Shown: positions 14,278-16,546 of the stretch, one piece after another
Position numbering within the stretch: position 1 is the stretch's first letter
Layout: each line of letters opens with the position of its first letter
From: Ophiosphaerella korrae
Lineage: Eukaryota; Ascomycota; Dothideomycetes; Pleosporales; Phaeosphaeriaceae
DNA length: 16,546 nt
NCBI GenBank assembly: GCA_028456385.1
Contig: JALNQF010000694.1
Coordinates: forward strand, 1 to 16,546
Direction: 5' to 3'
Position numbers and translations under genes: made by a program
The notes under the pieces: model-generated
The model's input: the letters and a program-made list of their open reading frames with translations, nothing else
What the model was told of the DNA's origin: nothing
Databases searched by the model: none

Positions 14278-14500
14278 TAGCGAAAAGTGCTAATCTCCTA
14301 CCCTCCGGTAGCCCTGCGCGCGTCAGCGAAAAGTGCTATTCTCCTGCCCTCCGGCAGCACTACGAGTATCTTCAAAAAGGGCGCAAATCTCCTACCCTCT
14401 AGCAGCCCTCCGACAACTCTCAAATCAAGCCAAGCACTACACTTAGCCTTAACCAAAGCGCACTCTAAAAAGTAACAATCTCCTACCCTCTCGCAACTCA
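14278..14500 (+). repeat. Imperfect ~48-bp repeats around TCTCCTACCCTC
   Basis: TCTCCTRCCCTC occurs near 14294, 14340, 14387 and 14478, usually preceded by AGCGAAAAGTGCTA-type or GGGCGCAAA words. The first two copies can fold as CTACC-CTCC-GGTAG and CTGCC-CTCC-GGCAG, a base-pair change that keeps the stem. The last two copies lose the stem. Confidence 0.7.
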
Positions 14501-14539
14501 AAGCTGAAACAAGATAGCTAGCACAACCTAACGCGATCT

Positions 14540-16546
14540 AACTATAACGTTGAGGACTAATAAGGATTACACTGCATAGATAATTTAACTGCAATCTAGA
14601 TACATAGTATATAACATTTAGGATAAGATTAACCTAGAATCCTCTACCTAGCTAATTTAGAGACTAGAACTAATTAGAGCTCTAGTAATAGCTAACTACA
14701 CTCTAGCATTAGGTGTCAAGACTCCTACGCAGTAGTCTAAACTCTTAGCTACTAGTTATAAGGCTTTTAAAGAAGACCTTAAATACTATAAAATATTAGC
14801 TAAGTAATACTATAGTAACTAATATAAGTATAAAAAAGAGTAGTTAAGTCTTTAGTATATTATAACGTTTATCTAATCCTTAGTCTTACTATATCTACTA
14901 CGTACGTACTACCTACTAAACTAATCTCTACGTTAGTAGCTATTAAACCTAAAGTAAACTATTAGCGTAGACGAGCGTATTAAGTAAGAGCGTATACGTA
15001 ATAGATACCTTAAATTACTTAAGCCTATAAGAAGCCTAGTAAATTAGGATATATAGATAGCTAAGTATAACTATACTACTACTAAGGCTAAAACGTATTA
15101 AGTAGTAGAGTTACTATAAATTAATATAATTACTTAAGACTTTTTAGTAGCTATTAAACACGTAGTACTAATTTAGTCTATAACCTTTTAAGATAATAGA
15201 AGGCTATTACCTAGTATAAACTAGAAGGAGATAATAAAACGCTACTATAAGTATATAATAGTATACTATCTCCTAAATATAGAGAGGCGTAAAGCTACTT
15301 TTATAGTAGATAATACTTTACTTTATACTACTAGTAGTAATACTACCTAGAGTAAGACTAGAGACACCTCTCTTGTAGATAGCGCGCTACTTAATAAATA
15401 GAGTAGACCTTGTAATTAACGTATATATAGTAGTAATACTAACGTTAACTAAATAATAGGTTAAAGAGCTATAAGTAAATAATACCTAGCTTATAAAAGA
15501 CTTTATAAACTTAGTAATTACTACTATATTAATCTTAACAAAGTACTAAATTAGTAGACTCTAAGTAAGACTCTAAAAGAGCTTATTAATTATAAATATA
15601 AGTACAATATAACCTTATAAAGACTAATAAGAGGATAGTTAAAGTATTAAATAAAGCTTTATATAGAACTATACGCTAAGTTACCTTAGATTACTAAAAT
15701 CTATAAGGAAGATTAACTAGAAGGTTAGTAAATATTAAGTATTAAGAGCATTTTTATTACTAAAACTATAAAAAATACCTATAATACTTACTCTCTTTAG
15801 AATTCCTTTATCCTAGACTCTAGTTTAACCTACTATATTATAAACAACCTAACTTGTGTATATAACTATTATCTATTAAGGCTAAATAATTATATATAAG
15901 TAGGTAAGTTAAAGATATAAGTAAAAGGATATAGATCTCTTACCTTTACGCTAAAAAACTAGTTAATAGAAAATAAACTAGTTTTATATAACGTAGCTAT
16001 ATACCTAAATATCCTTTATAACCTAGTCTCTTTCTAGCTACTCTAGTAGAGAAGAATATAGTAAAACACTTAATCTAAGCTAACAACTCTAAATAAGCCT
16101 AATAGATAAATAATTAAATACCTTACTAAGATCTATAGTTAATAGGTACTTAAGTATTATTTACTATATAATCTTATATACTAAGTAGCGTACTATACCT
16201 ATAAACCTTAGACTATTAAAGTACTAGTACTACTATAGTATAAGAGACTTAGCTATCTAAAACTAGCTATAATTAAACACTTTATCTAGTAAGCTTAAGG
16301 AGTACGTATAAAAAGAGTATCTATAGTCTAATATAACGTATATAGTAAAGTTAAAATAAAGTAGTAAATTAGCTATATACTAAGAATTAGTTATAAAGAA
16401 CTAGGAGAAAGACTCTCTATTAACTTCTACTTATATAAAGTATAAAGTATTACTAAAAAAAAAAGCTAAATACTTATTACTAATAAGTACTTAAAACTAT
16501 AGTAGGACTTCTACTTTACTAATAACTAGTTAGCTAAATTAATTAT
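14540..16546 (+). pseudogene. Ty1/copia-type retrotransposon gag-pol relic, RIP-mutated, cut by window end
   Basis: Frame 0 carries a continuous but stop-riddled gag-protease-integrase polyprotein. A zinc-knuckle remnant at 15483-15521 has CX2CX3HX4C spacing with all four ligand codons now TAT/TAC, followed by YYIN as in copia-type Gag. The protease active site is at about 15804-15855, with ILDS and then AGT where Gly is expected, and a YYI.NN segment. The block after protease (LYNVAIY...LYNLVSF at about 15990-16034) is the conserved copia stretch before the integrase. The pre-integrase and integrase N-terminal region follows (about 16180-16480), with KIK, LSINFYLY and KYLLLIST. Reverse transcriptase and RNase H would lie beyond 16546. 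Gag-first order with protease then integrase identifies copia rather than gypsy. Confidence 0.85.

Larger units (their letters stand above)
13980..14535 (+). mobile_element. Leader region of the copia-type element with internal repeats
   Basis: CA/CT-rich, non-coding, non-RIP DNA between the LTR-like segment and the degraded gag-pol frame, the place of a retrotransposon 5' leader. It begins TAGGTGACCAAC, a possible primer-binding site, and contains two families of tandem repeats (listed separately). The transition to RIP-type sequence is gradual around 14510-14560. Confidence 0.5.

Noticed and set aside
11581..16546. AT-rich blocks as mitochondrial or centromeric DNA
   Set aside because: Retrotransposon Gag, protease and integrase patterns are readable through the stops, and the transitions follow the RIP pattern.

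Overview
The window looks like a repeat-rich block of a filamentous ascomycete genome (Sordariomycetes, most likely Hypocreales). The grounds are an alpha-box mating-type gene of hypocrealean type, 51-bp GT-AG introns, and AT-rich LTR retrotransposons whose codons carry CpA-to-TpA changes typical of repeat-induced point mutation (RIP). I see one apparently intact gene, MAT1-1-1, on the minus strand at 6249-7319 with one intron. Every other recognisable protein sequence is a fragment or relic.

Layout. 1-1372: an inverted-repeat remnant, then a RIP-scarred SNF2-family helicase relic that contains three 149-bp tandem copies of one of its own segments. 1633-3893: fragments of three unrelated conserved genes in a row: elongation factor Elf1 (zinc-ribbon half in three 99-bp copies), a dynamin-like/SLIP-GC-like GTPase split into two pieces on opposite strands, and the PAS region of a Rim15-type kinase. 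Short GC-rich tandem repeats sit at several of the joints. 3912-5620: a diverged segmental duplication, each copy holding a minisatellite (39-bp and 42-bp units). 5876-5988: a 27-bp repeat. 6249-7319: MAT1-1-1, with three degenerate ~130-bp repeats in its 5' flank.

7761-10084 is GC-rich, low-complexity DNA without a recognisable gene. It holds homopolymer tracts, G-runs, micro- and minisatellites, and a possible A-tailed insertion flanked by a 10-bp direct repeat. 10085-11580 is a compound array: four copies of a ~95-118 bp nested palindrome (ends CAGTG/CACTG) alternate with 19-20 bp minisatellites, and its right edge shows RIP spilling over from the neighbour. 11581-13552 is a RIP-degraded Ty3/gypsy-type element whose gag relic keeps two CCHC knuckles in exact spacing, although 7 of the 8 ligand codons are now Tyr codons. 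This is cut at 13553 by a Ty1/copia-type element: an unmutated LTR-like segment (13553-13979), an unmutated leader with 12-bp and ~48-bp repeats, then a heavily RIP-mutated gag-protease-integrase frame that runs off the window.

There is no operon-like cooperation here. The picture is an intact sex-determining regulator stranded in a gene-fragment and transposon graveyard. No MAT1-1-2, MAT1-1-3, SLA2, APN2 or COX13 sequence is recognisable within the window, so this is either a repeat-expanded MAT locus or a displaced copy of MAT1-1-1.
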